A stretch of 64,000 bases of DNA, taken from assembly GCA_944548615.1 (NCBI GenBank), contig OX155965.1:16241221-16305220 (forward strand). The letters are read 5' to 3'. The DNA is from Micropterix aruncella (taxonomy: Eukaryota; Arthropoda; Insecta; Lepidoptera; Micropterigidae). Below are positions 33,501 through 45,500 of the stretch, piece by piece (position 1 is the stretch's first letter; every line of letters starts with the position of its first letter). The notes beneath the pieces are model-generated. The model was not told the DNA's origin and made no database searches. It worked only from the letters and a program-made list of their open reading frames with translations. A program made the translations under genes and the position numbers.

Positions 33501-36500
33501 AGGATACCTCCTGCCTCCTGACTGGTTACAGAATTGAGGTCGCTTGCGCGGCGATACGATGTCCACCGAATCTATCGCGGACCATGGCATCCTTTGCCCG
33601 GCTTATTCACCCGGGATCGGGTGGCCGAATGGTCTATTCAAGAGCAGTTGCCATACGGTTAACAACTACCCCCGCTCTATAGGAAATATTACTGTTTCCA
33701 GACTCCCCAGTCGGAATGCACAATCGATTGGCTGACGCCGCACGGTGCGCAAACCGTCCAGGTGCGCCCGAAGGTTGACTCCTAGGGGAGACTGGCCCGC
33801 AGGCCAGCGTCCTACCCTAGCTCTCACTTCTGCGTGGAGGCCGCCGGATGGGTGTTGACCCGTGCGTTTGACCTGACCCTATACAACTGGGTCTTAGTGG
33901 CCAAACTGCAATAGGCCCATTAGCTCCCAAACTGACAACAATTGTCAGTTAGATAAAACAAACAAACTTCCATTTTTAAATGATAAACTGTTGACTACAA
34001 CCAAACTTCACTTCGTTCACTAGTTTAAATGTTAAATTACAACCAAAAAGTTCCATTTTTAAATGTTATAATTATTTTTTGAAAATTGTTTATGTAAGTG
34101 GCCAGTTCCGGAAACTTTCAGTGTAACCTATGTAGGTACTTATTACCAGTTGTGCTGGTATCCGCAAGTGGACTACATCAATGTCCTTTAGCATGGGTTA
34201 TTATTACATTCTAGGTTTGTGGTATAACCGGCCGAGGTTACACATACCACCAGGGCTTCAAAATGTCAAGGGCCTTCGCAGCATGTCTCCGTACCAAGTT
34301 GAAGTTGCAAGACGGAGACGCGGTAGCCGTGATGCTGCCAAATACACCTGAGTTTCCACTGGCTGCTCTCGGAGCCATGCAGGCTGGATGTATCGTCACC
34401 TCTGTAAATCCGATATATACTGCAGGTCAGTGATAAAACTATTTATACACCGACACCTCGGCCGCGGAGGAGGGGGGAGGGAGGCGACTCCAGAGGCCCC
34501 CCGCCATAATTGTCCAAAACACTTAATTTTCACAATAATATTGACTGTGGCGCTATGAAAAATTGGCCTCACTCCCCCGATGGAGTGGGCCCCAGCCAAA
34601 TTTCTCCAAAAAATTGTTTTTTAAGAAAAAAACTGTGTATGAAAAATTATTGCTTTTCCCCAAACCTTCCTGGATTTTTTAGTATACTCAAAGAAGTAGG
34701 CTGTACACTAACCCACCCCCCCCCCCTTCATCTATCCCCCTTCGATGTCACAAGATTTGTCAAATTTAATTACATGGGAATGCCATTACAACATTGTTGA
34801 GGGGGGTGGAGGGGGGGGCTCCAAACCGTAATTACTGCCGCAGGTAAGACTGTAACATTATAGAAAAAGATAACCAGAAAGTATACCTTCTGTCGAAATT
34901 TAAAGCATCCAAAAACAAGAATTCGACAAATCAGGTGAAAGTTCCAGCTTCACTTGTTTTTTCCTAAGATACTAAACCTTTAACCATAATATTGCTTTAA
35001 TTAATATTGCTTAAGTGCCGAACTAAAATAAAGTTTATTTAGACAAGAAATAATTAATAATCGTAAAAGGAAAATGAGTTCAGACCATTGTCTTAAAACA
35101 CAGTATAAATGTATCAAGTAGATATTTTTTTTTTTAAATCCTAAATACAAAACCACAATAATTTTATTTTCCATTGCAAATATCTGTTAAACGTCTAACT
35201 ATATATATGTCCAACTATATCCAGTCATCATTTTCATTGTCAGTATAAACTAAAACCTCAGTCTTATTTCGAGTCTCTTTTGTATAACTTCTGAAGGCAG
35301 CGCAGCATTAACGAAATGATCCAATCATAATCAAGGAAAAACGTTCGAGTAAATACGGCTAAATCTGTGCATCGCACCATACAGTTTGGGCAAACATCAT
35401 TAAGTCCGAACTCGGTCAATTTTGCCAAAAATAATCATAAGTGTTGGTTCAAGGTAAGGATCTAGACAACATGAGAATGTTGGTTCAAGTATATGAAGAA
35501 GATTTTCAGGACTTGACGATTTTATCTTGCAAATGAGTGTTTGGTGATAACAACTTGGTCAATGCGATATATAATATACTTACCGCATTGTCTAAAAAGC
35601 ATTAATGGCATATAAACAATTAAAAATTATACCTTTTTGTTTTTCCAGAGGAAATATCGAAGCAACTAATAAGCTCAAAAGCCAAAGTCATAGTTACGAT
35701 AGAAGCCGTTCTCGATGCGGTAAGAAACGCTATTGCAATGAGCCAACAGGATATCAAAATTATAGTCTGCACTGAGAATAACGAACCGACGCCCAGCGGA
35801 ACGATAAAATTCGCCGAGTTTGCCGAGGATTTCAACATCGATACGGACTGCCTCAAGAGTGTTCGCAGGAAACCTGATGACGTCACGTTCCTGCCGTACT
35901 CCAGCGGCACCACAGGAATGCCGAAGGGAGTTGAGTTGACTCATAAGAATATCACAACAAATATTGAGCAAATTCACGCTGGGCGGATTCGGGTGTTCCG
36001 TGACACTTCTGGTAAAGTATTTTTTTCTTTCTCTTGTTCTGGCTCAGAAGCCCACTGGAGATTAATATGATCATGGTGGGTTAGACAAGTGATTTCCAAA
36101 GTGGTCCAGGTGGACCCCCAGGGGTCCACGATAGACTCGACAGTGAGGGTTCACAAAAAATGAGGGTTCACAAAAAAAATGAGGGTTCGATAGTAATAAA
36201 CAAAAATGTTGGCTTGGCTTTACCTATCAATATTTATTTAACATTAATTTCCGTCTTTTAAAACCTCCCTTACATTTTTTGAGTAATAACTTGCATATAC
36301 GATATTCAGTACAACCCATGTCGAGACTTGCAAAGCGACGCCCGCCTACCCGCAACGGTTGTTCAGACATGCAAAGGGACGAAATACGACTTGTGCTGTG
36401 CTTGCAGTCTTTATGAACTTGTTTGATTCTTCACGTATACCATAAAAACCTTCTCCATGAAAAAATACATATATGTACCAACTTTCATGGTGTTCCGTCG

Positions 36501-39500
36501 CACCGTATCAAGCACAATAATTGTACCAACATCCATTGTTAAATATATAGATAGATAATCAATGCTTCTATGAAAGTTTCCATGCACTCAGGTTTGTCTG
36601 TTATTATCTATGGCTATGTATAGTTGGTTTCTAAATATATTTTGTTTATTTTTTGGTATATTTTTCCAGAAAGTCCCTAATCATTGACGCCGAAACGAAA
36701 TCATAGACGAGTTTGGGAATATGGTAGAAATGTAGCAGCAGGGGGGGTCCGTATAGGGAATGGGAGAAATTTCATATGGATTGCATATCACCTTCAATTT
36801 TCCTCTGTCAAACTCTGCCCTTCCTGTTGTCCTCCATCCAGCAGTCTTCGAGTATCAGTCGTTTCAAACTCAACCTTTTTGGCATCGCTCATAATTTTAA
36901 AATGACACTCGGTATTCATGCTAAACTTAAAGACGTTTTCATGTGAAAAATTCATTGATGATGTTATCGTACCTACTGGTTTTTTTTCAGTTATCTTCCT
37001 GTAGAACCTTTAACCCTTTGAGGACCATGAAATAAGAAATAAGAAAATTTTATTTTCATAAACCCGATCTGGGTATAGAAATTACATTACGAAAAAATAT
37101 TATATATATAATAACATTACGAAATTACAAAAAATAGTATTTCTACAAATGAAATTACATTTCAAATTATTAAAAAAAGTGTATAAAAAGTTCTGCGATC
37201 TAAGCTAACAGTGTATAAAAAAAGTGTATAAAAGTTCTGCGATCTAAGCAAAGCATTCGACTGTATAAACATCAATACCCTGGTAGACAAGCTAAACCAT
37301 TACGGAAAACCATGGGACCTATGTGTCCCATAAATAAACTTCAACATCATTTTATAAATTATCGGATACGAATAATTTATAAATTATATTTTTCCTATGT
37401 TATTGAGACATCAGAATCTTAATATTAGCACAAAAAAATATTGTTAACCTAACTTATGTCCCATCAATTTATACAAAATCTATTGAACCTATTTTCACAA
37501 AACTTGACATACTTGTTATTTACATCGCCCTTTAACAGTTTTATATATCAAAAATGTCCATATGCTTATGGTCCTCAAAGGTGTGAGAGCTGACAATTTT
37601 CAAATTTCATTTAGAAACTTTATGAAAACAATGATATTTTTTGAAAAACACTTGTAGCATAAGAGCGAAGAAGCTATTGCCGCAACCTGTCACTTTAGCA
37701 ATCGAGACATGATGCGAATTGATATTGAGAATATGAAGTAACAAATTCGCCTATTCCGTAACATAAAACGAGAGCTCATAATACCGATATAAACAACTGG
37801 AGTGATGAAATCGCAAGAGTGTTTGCAATAACCTTACTGATTTGAAGCCATAAATAAAAATAAATAAAATACAAACGGAGCTGCCATGGAATTCACCGAC
37901 CGAAGTCGGGCCCATCATATAGTTTTATTACACTTCTGGGGGCTGAGCAGTGGATTCCGGACTAACGACCGGCTGTGGTAGGTTTAGGACAGCTGTCTTG
38001 CGACATGTGAGCGTTCACCTTACCACCCATTCACTTCCCCTTCGAAGCCATAGAATTTGAGATGCGGAAATCGCATTTTTAGATATTTTTTTCTAAGAAG
38101 GAGTTGATTATTTTCCTGGAGAGACCAAGATCTTTAAAAAGGTGAAACAGAGATTTAGCTGGCAGGCCACGAGCGCCAACTTCCGCCTCGTGAAGGTGAA
38201 CAGTGAAGCCGTTCCTGGTGACGGCATTTGCGAGATCATGGTATTTATTTAATTTGTACTTTTGTCATTTGTAATTTGTAATTTTGACTTTTGTAATTTG
38301 TACTTTTGTTTTTTGGGATATTGATTCCCATGGAACAGTTAATTCTACGATAAGGGCCATCTTCCGAGATAGAGAGTAAAGAGTTATATCTGGATGCAGG
38401 GCTGTGCATCCGAGACTTTCAGGGAATTTATACTGCTTAGAGACCGAATCGACTTCCAGAATCCAATCTGAAGCTTTCACGATTATTGAGAAAGATTTTG
38501 TAAAGGTTTTTTTTTCTTAGATATTAAACGTGTTACATTTTTCACATTTTAGCCGACTATCAAGATTCCATACCATGTATTCTACCATTTTTTCACATCT
38601 ATGGATTCTCCACTGTTCTCTTGAGCAAAATGGCTGTGGGCTGCAAAATGGTCACTTTGCCTAAATTCACTCCTGATACATTTCTAGCAGTGCAGAAGAA
38701 GCACCAAGGAACCATTCTGCATTTAGTACCTCCCATAAGTAAGTACCTTCTTTATAATTTGTTTCACCACTTCAATATGGGGTGCGTTTGTCACAACTCA
38801 GTTTGTCACAACTCAGTTTGTCACAGCTTAGTTTGTCACAACTCAGTTTGTCACAACTCAGTTTGTCAATGCAGTTTGTCACAACTCAGTTTGTCACAAG
38901 TCACAACTCCGTCGAAACAAAAGCTAAAGGAGTGCCATGAAAGATATATTAAATACAAACGGAGCTGTGGTGCTCGTCATAATATTATTACTACACTTCT
39001 GAGGGGGGGGGGGGGGTGAGCGATGGACTAGGGACTAACAATCCGCTGTGTTTAGGACAGCTGTCTTACTACATGCGAGCATCTACCATACCACCTATTC
39101 ACTCCCCCATGGAAACCTTAAAATTTGCAATGTGCAAATTACAGTTTCAAATTTCTTCCTAGGAAGAAATTGATTATTTTCCTAGAGACCGAGAGATTAA
39201 ATTAAGAATTGGCTGGCAGACCACAAATGCTAATTTTCACAGCGTGAAGATTGAACGACATGAACGTCAAGCCATTCCGGGTGACAGCATTTGCAAGATC
39301 ATGGTATTAGTGTATTTTGCACTCATTCTCTTTGGGGAGATTTGTAAAAGGCTTACATCTGGCTGTGCATACAGCCAGGCTTACATCTGGTTTTCCCTCA
39401 AAGTCTCGGGACTTTGAGGGAAATGTCCAGAATCCAGTCTGAAGCTTTATCGACTATTGAGAAGCGTTTTTGAGCGGAAAGTTTTTTGTCTTTTAGGCTA

Positions 39501-42500
39501 TCCTTTATAAACTGTATTCGGAGTTTGGAGGGTACCATCATACCACTTTGGGACGAACCACTGAGGAGCTAATTACCCCATGAATAACAGCAAGTACTTT
39601 ATCATGGCGATAGGTATAGCGGCCTTGATCTAAGGCCAATTTGCATCCAGCTAAAATATATCTAGCTATGCAAGGTGTATTGCTACAAAGAGGACATGAA
39701 CTGTCCTCTGAATGGCTCCAGCGAGCGAAATTACTGCGGTCTGGAAGCGTATGCTGAAAATCATTTAAATAAAATTTCAGCATCAGAAATACAGAATTAG
39801 GTAGCATAAAAACATAAGTAATCTATAGCGTCCTGAACGCATGGAGCCGCGCAGACATTGCCAGACTTACGGCAATCCTGTGTTATAAAAACTAACCTCT
39901 TTTGCGGGACACTCTTCGGATTAATAAAGATTTGATGCTGCCAAGACAGATTCTGGTTAAACTGGACTTCAGCGCTAAATGAAATTTCTTCCAAGTCTCC
40001 CAAGGTTACTCTCTGTATACTATAAACTAGCTGTTACCCACGGCTTAACTTTGCGTAGAGTTTCGAATCGAGTTGTTAATTAAAGTAGGGTGGCCTTTAT
40101 TTGCCTTCTGAGATGCTAACTTTAGGTATATATTGCAATCATTTAAGACGTCCCTCTCGGATGCAAGCTACCACAGGCTTCCTATATCGTAGACGTAGGT
40201 AGTCTTGTCCCTCGCCAAGTCCTTTCTGCCTTCGGCTGAACGCTAATCTTGCTGGGCCAGCCGCCGTCGTGCCGCCGCTAGACATGTCGAGGTTATTGCA
40301 TGCGTTATTAATTTCATGATATCTCTTAAACTATACCACTAAAAACTTTCAGTATAGTGCAAATTTTATCTCCATTTAATTCTAGTGATGATGGTATTAT
40401 ATATTTTGATAAGAATTCATATTTTATTGCTAATGTCTTCAACTAAACATTGCCTAATCCCTTTTTATTTCTTTAAAGACACATTGTTGCTTAAATATAA
40501 AAGTTGATATATGAGGTCGCCGACTTTTTAATAGATCTTTTTGGTATACATTATTTTGACATATATCAAACTGTTTCGTTAACGCACACCGATAAATCAT
40601 CTCACCAGCACATTTTCTTCCGACTTGATTTACAAATATTTTAATTTCTTATTGAAATCCAATATTTATCACTATAAAATAGACTCTATGGCACTCCTCG
40701 ATATTGTAGCTTTCCATTAGAGAAAGAATTTTTAAAATCGGATAAGTAGCGTCGGAAATTGCCTCCTACATACAAACTTACAAACTTTACTCCTTTATAA
40801 TATTAGTATAGATTACCACAATTTTGCTGACTTTATTTTTCAGTTATTTTCATGGCATTGCATCCTTCAGTGGGTCCTGAACATTTGGATTGTGTTCACA
40901 CAGTACTCAGCGGAGCAGCACCTTTGGCCGGCACTGACGCCAAAAGATTTATGAAAAGGTGTAAGGTGAGAATACTTATGGTAAATTATCATAATGTACA
41001 ATGACATAAAATTAGGCATGTGATAATGCATTAACAATAAATACTGTGAGCTATTATCATATCGATTATTCGATAATTGCTCTGTCCATAAACGAACTGC
41101 AGCAGTCGATCTGTCGCACTTTTGTCCCCGATGTTTTTGAATTTTTCCAGACTATTGTGCCCACACGTTTCAATATGTGACTCAAGTGTGCATGAAATAG
41201 GTGGACAGCCAGACTGTTACTTTGTGCTGTGAGCAAAAGGACATGGCATGAGCACAGTGTAAATAAAACTATCAGTATGCCAATAAACATTCTTAAAGCA
41301 GAAATTTTAATATTTCATGAATATGTGAACGAATGTTAGTAAAAGAGGATGGGTCCAATCGGACTTGTATAGCAAGTGATATATAAAAAAACATTTTTAT
41401 ACCTTTGACCAAAGCAATCCTATATATTGACGGTAACCTATATAACTACGCCAACCACCGTATCTATATCCACTCGGATAGTAAGGCAGCTCTTATGGCA
41501 CTAGCCTCGAATACCATTAATTCAAAGCTAGTGCAAAACTGCGTATCACTACTGAAGTGTTACAAGGCTCATAAAGACCTTAGAAAAGCCCCACACAACA
41601 AATAAATAAATATTGACGGTAGTCAACTTCCATCATTGTATAACACTAGCAATAGTATGGATAAAATTAAACGTGTTTTTTTCAGAATAAAGTAGCATTT
41701 ATGCAAGGCTACGGACTGACGGAAGCTTCACCTGTGGTTATGATACAGGAACGGGGTAGTCCAAATCATTCATCTGTCGGTTCGCCCGTTCCTTTGACCA
41801 GCTGCAAAATCGTCTCCTTGGAAGATGGCAAGACGGCATTGGGGCCTAATAAGGTAATGAGTTTTTACAATGAATTGGTTATTCATTGGAGTTAGTTGTT
41901 TATTTTTAGTTTTATAAATGAATGAGTGAATGATTGTGGCACTACAGCCAGGAACCGTTAACCAAATACTCTAGGGGCATATTTTTAAGGTTGAGGTTCA
42001 CCTGCCTTTAACCCTTTGAGGACCATAAGCTTTGGGATAGAGTATGGAAATTTCTGATACATAAAACTGTTAAAGGTCAATGTAAATAACATGTATATCA
42101 AGTTTTGTGAAAATTGGTTTTGTATAAATTAATGAGAGATGTGTGTCCCTGTAGTCCATGAAGATGCAATTAGAACTTTTTCCAAAATTTAATTATTTTA
42201 TTACCTAACTCAGTAATCATGCGTCTAAAAAAGTGCCAAAAGAAAAAAAATCAAATGGAAAAAGTCGCCATAAATATTTTATTTATTTATTTAAAATCAC
42301 CAGAGTTCATTGCTCATTTGTGATACTTAAAATATTTAAATAAGGTATATTTTTAACAATATAAATTTTTTTTTGATAATATCAAGATTCTGATGTCTCG
42401 ATAACATGAAAAAAATAGAATTTATTCGCATTTGATAATTTATAAAATGATTTTTGAAGTTATGGGACACATATGTATGTCCCATGGTCCTTAAAGGGTT

Positions 42501-45500
42501 AAATAAAGAACGAAGGCAAAGGTAAATTAATTTACCAGTATACTAGCAACTGAGCTGATAAAGGAAATTAGAAGTTTATTTTGAAGGATCTAGGTTTGTG
42601 AGGGCAGTAAATAGTATTTATTTCCTTTGTGGTATTTATTGTAGGTGTATTCTGGATCTTTTGTCTTTTCTTTGTCTGGCATTTTGTTTGACGTTTCCTG
42701 ATAGTCAACTTCGTTAGTTTCCGTATCCGTTTCATCCGTTTTAAAAACTTCCTGCCCTGCATTTTCACATTTTGGCTTTGTCTTGTGCCAATTCTCAAAA
42801 TCTCTTCCGTTTTGTAAAGAGAATCTTTCCATGTACATCGGCCTTTCTACTTTCCGTTTGCCTGTCGACTATCTATATCCATGCGGAAGCGTAGTGCAAG
42901 GCACCATAACCCTGCTCGGTAAAAGAACAAAGGCTATCACATACCTCGGGACAAAGATACTCTATCATATCCCCGGGGTGGTGAGAAGAGAATGCAATCT
43001 TGCAGCAAAATATTCAATCTCGGTATTTGCAAAATTAAAGAGATCTTGCAAGAACTCGGTATTTTGCAAGATCTCGCAGAATTCAGAATATATATTCAGA
43101 CTTGATGGAAATGGAGTCGCATTTTCTAATACTTTTTTGCATGGTATCAATTTTATGCTTAGAAACCTAGAGGAGAACGTGCCGCCATTTTCATAATAGA
43201 CTTACACAATTTGCACTGAGCAGTCAGTCAGTATTCTGAGCAGTCAGTCAGTATTCTGCCTTGCCAGCAAACTATTAAACTCCTTATAAACTATGTTCTG
43301 AAACTATTACAATTTTCACTATTAAAAACAATCGGAGCACTCTGCGTTATCAAATTATTACGTTACACGCATGAAAACCATTGCAAATTGGAGAAAAAAA
43401 ATCTGCCGCACTGCCATTCTCAACACTCGCAACGTTCCGTTCCATTCTCCGGGAAGCCCTGCCATTATAGCGCCGGGAATCCCCGGGATGTGACGGCGAG
43501 CGCTCCTAAATTGTCATGAAATGTGCTGCTGCGCTATCTCGCAAATCTTGTGATTTTGCATGCAAGATTAATCTTGCAAAATTAGTGCAAGATCTTGGTA
43601 TTTCGAGATATCGGTATACCAAGATTGCATTTCCTAGTTGTATCTAATACAAGAAGCAAGTCCAATTAAGGCAATTTCAGGGTAACTTTTAGAATCAAAT
43701 AGTTCATATAAATATTGCCATGGCTTATTGAAAATATTGATTTAATTTTATTTTTTGTTTTATTTAATTAGATTTTGATAAAGATAGATAGCCCATGTGA
43801 TAAAATTTTATTATTACAAATATTAACATAGTTATTACTGCCAATATACAAATTTACAGTTGCTTAATTACAGTACATGAGATTTAGATCACCTTTAGAA
43901 CAAGAGTAAAATATTTAAGTAAGGGTATAAGAGTATAAAGATATATTAATATTTTTATTCACAAAGTTAAATAAATACATTGCAGAATGTCATGCATTCA
44001 ACCACATCTTTAATCCTGCTATGTTAAGAGTCCACTTAAGAGACGGTGTGGCTGCTAAAAACAGCCATCGGCCCATACTTCTTTGCTAAGCCGCCTGAAA
44101 AGCATTTCTTGAAAAACTCTTGATTTATAAAATACAGAAAAAAGATATCCAATTAGAATAGTCAATTTTGAATAGTTTGGTATTTCCCATTGCCTCTCTG
44201 ATTTTAGTAAAAAAATGCAATATTTTTCAAATATCCAAAATAATTTGGAAGTAACGCAATTTGAAGGTAAAATAGTTGTAAAATAATAATTTAAAACTAG
44301 CGTATATATATATACATTTTGAAGTTTTGATGTCTTTGAGGCATGTTATATAGACAGCCTATATGCAACATCCTCAAATAAAACTAGAAGTTTAGGTCCT
44401 AACTCCTCAATATTGTTTTGCATTTTTCAGTATGCTTCTCACATTGTCATTGATGTATTGTCCCGGTCCTGCCAAGAACCGCCTATGACAACTTCATGTT
44501 CTTTGTTTTATATTTAACAGGAGGGTGAACTCTGGGTACAAGGTCCGCAAGTCATGAAAGGCTACCACAACAACGAGGCTGCCAACAATGAAACTTTTGC
44601 TCCTGGCGGCTGGCTCAAAACTGGCGATCTCTCGTATTATGATGACGACCACAACTTCTTCCTGACTGATAGGCTAAAGGAATTGATCAAGGTGTGTATT
44701 TTGCCACTCCTTAAGAAACACCCAAATCTTTGATCATCTCCAAACTGTCATCTATTTTTACTCAAGCTGGTCACTTTTCACTTATATCCCTAGGCTTCCT
44801 TTTCACTAAAGGACATACTTTATATTAAGGAGGAGTACCACACTAACAACACATGGCATAATCAAAACAAAAGCTATAATTACACATTTTTCAACTACAA
44901 CTGTTATACGAAAATATAAATGTCTATAGTTTCCAGTGACTAGTTTTATTTAATAATATTATATATTCTATATCTCATAAAATATTATGAGAAATACGCA
45001 GATAAAACAGAGAAATAGATAAAAAAATATTGAAAAAATTTAAGATTCTGATTATTAACAATATTGTATCCCAGTTTTAATTTATAAATCAATAAGTCGA
45101 TGGATGCTCTAAAAAGGTTGTAAAACTTTCAAACTTCAGCAAAAATAAGAACTCTGCAAAAAATCAGCCATGTGTTTTATTACTGAGTTTTATTAAAAAA
45201 CTAGTGAACTTTGAAATATTTCTAATTTGTTTAGTGTTCTTCGACACTTTGACTCTGGGATTAATGAAAGTTTTTTATATTTAATTTATCTAAAGCTTAA
45301 TTATTGCGATTGTCATAAGCTAAAATTATTATGATACTTACAGGAAAATCCTTTTTAAGCTTTTATTCCGAATTTCATCCATGGATTTCTCGCTACATAC
45401 ATTATGATATAAATGTTTGTTTACACTGTACTTTGGATACATATCCATATATAAATGTATAGCAGATTTGCAAAATGCAGAGTAAGAATACTATCGCCCT

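Larger units (their letters stand above)
30537..34214 (+). other. synthetase intron 1
   Basis: 3.7 kb; contains a Helitron (30576-31656), AT-rich filler, a C-rich tract near 32622-32639 and retroposon family A copy 3 (33188-33934). No extra exon. Confidence 0.6.
36012..38552 (+). other. synthetase intron 3
   Basis: 2.5 kb filled with repeats: hAT-like end (36086-36200), TTAA MITE (37010-37585) with an inserted reverse-transcriptase scrap, and an antisense LINE copy (37850-38512) that ends 40 bp before exon 4. Confidence 0.6.
41854..44520 (+). other. synthetase intron 6
   Basis: 2.7 kb with two MITEs (42008-42502, 42990-43632). A minus frame at 42590-42838 has no recognised domain and is not called; 43640-44520 is plain AT-rich intron. 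Confidence 0.55.

Noticed and set aside
38786..38909. CRISPR-like repeat array
   Set aside because: Units are contiguous tandem copies without unique spacers, in a eukaryotic intron.
42590..42838. 82-codon minus frame, Lys/Glu/Thr-rich, in synthetase intron 6
   Set aside because: Low-complexity composition and no recognised domain; could be a retrotransposon scrap but not supported.
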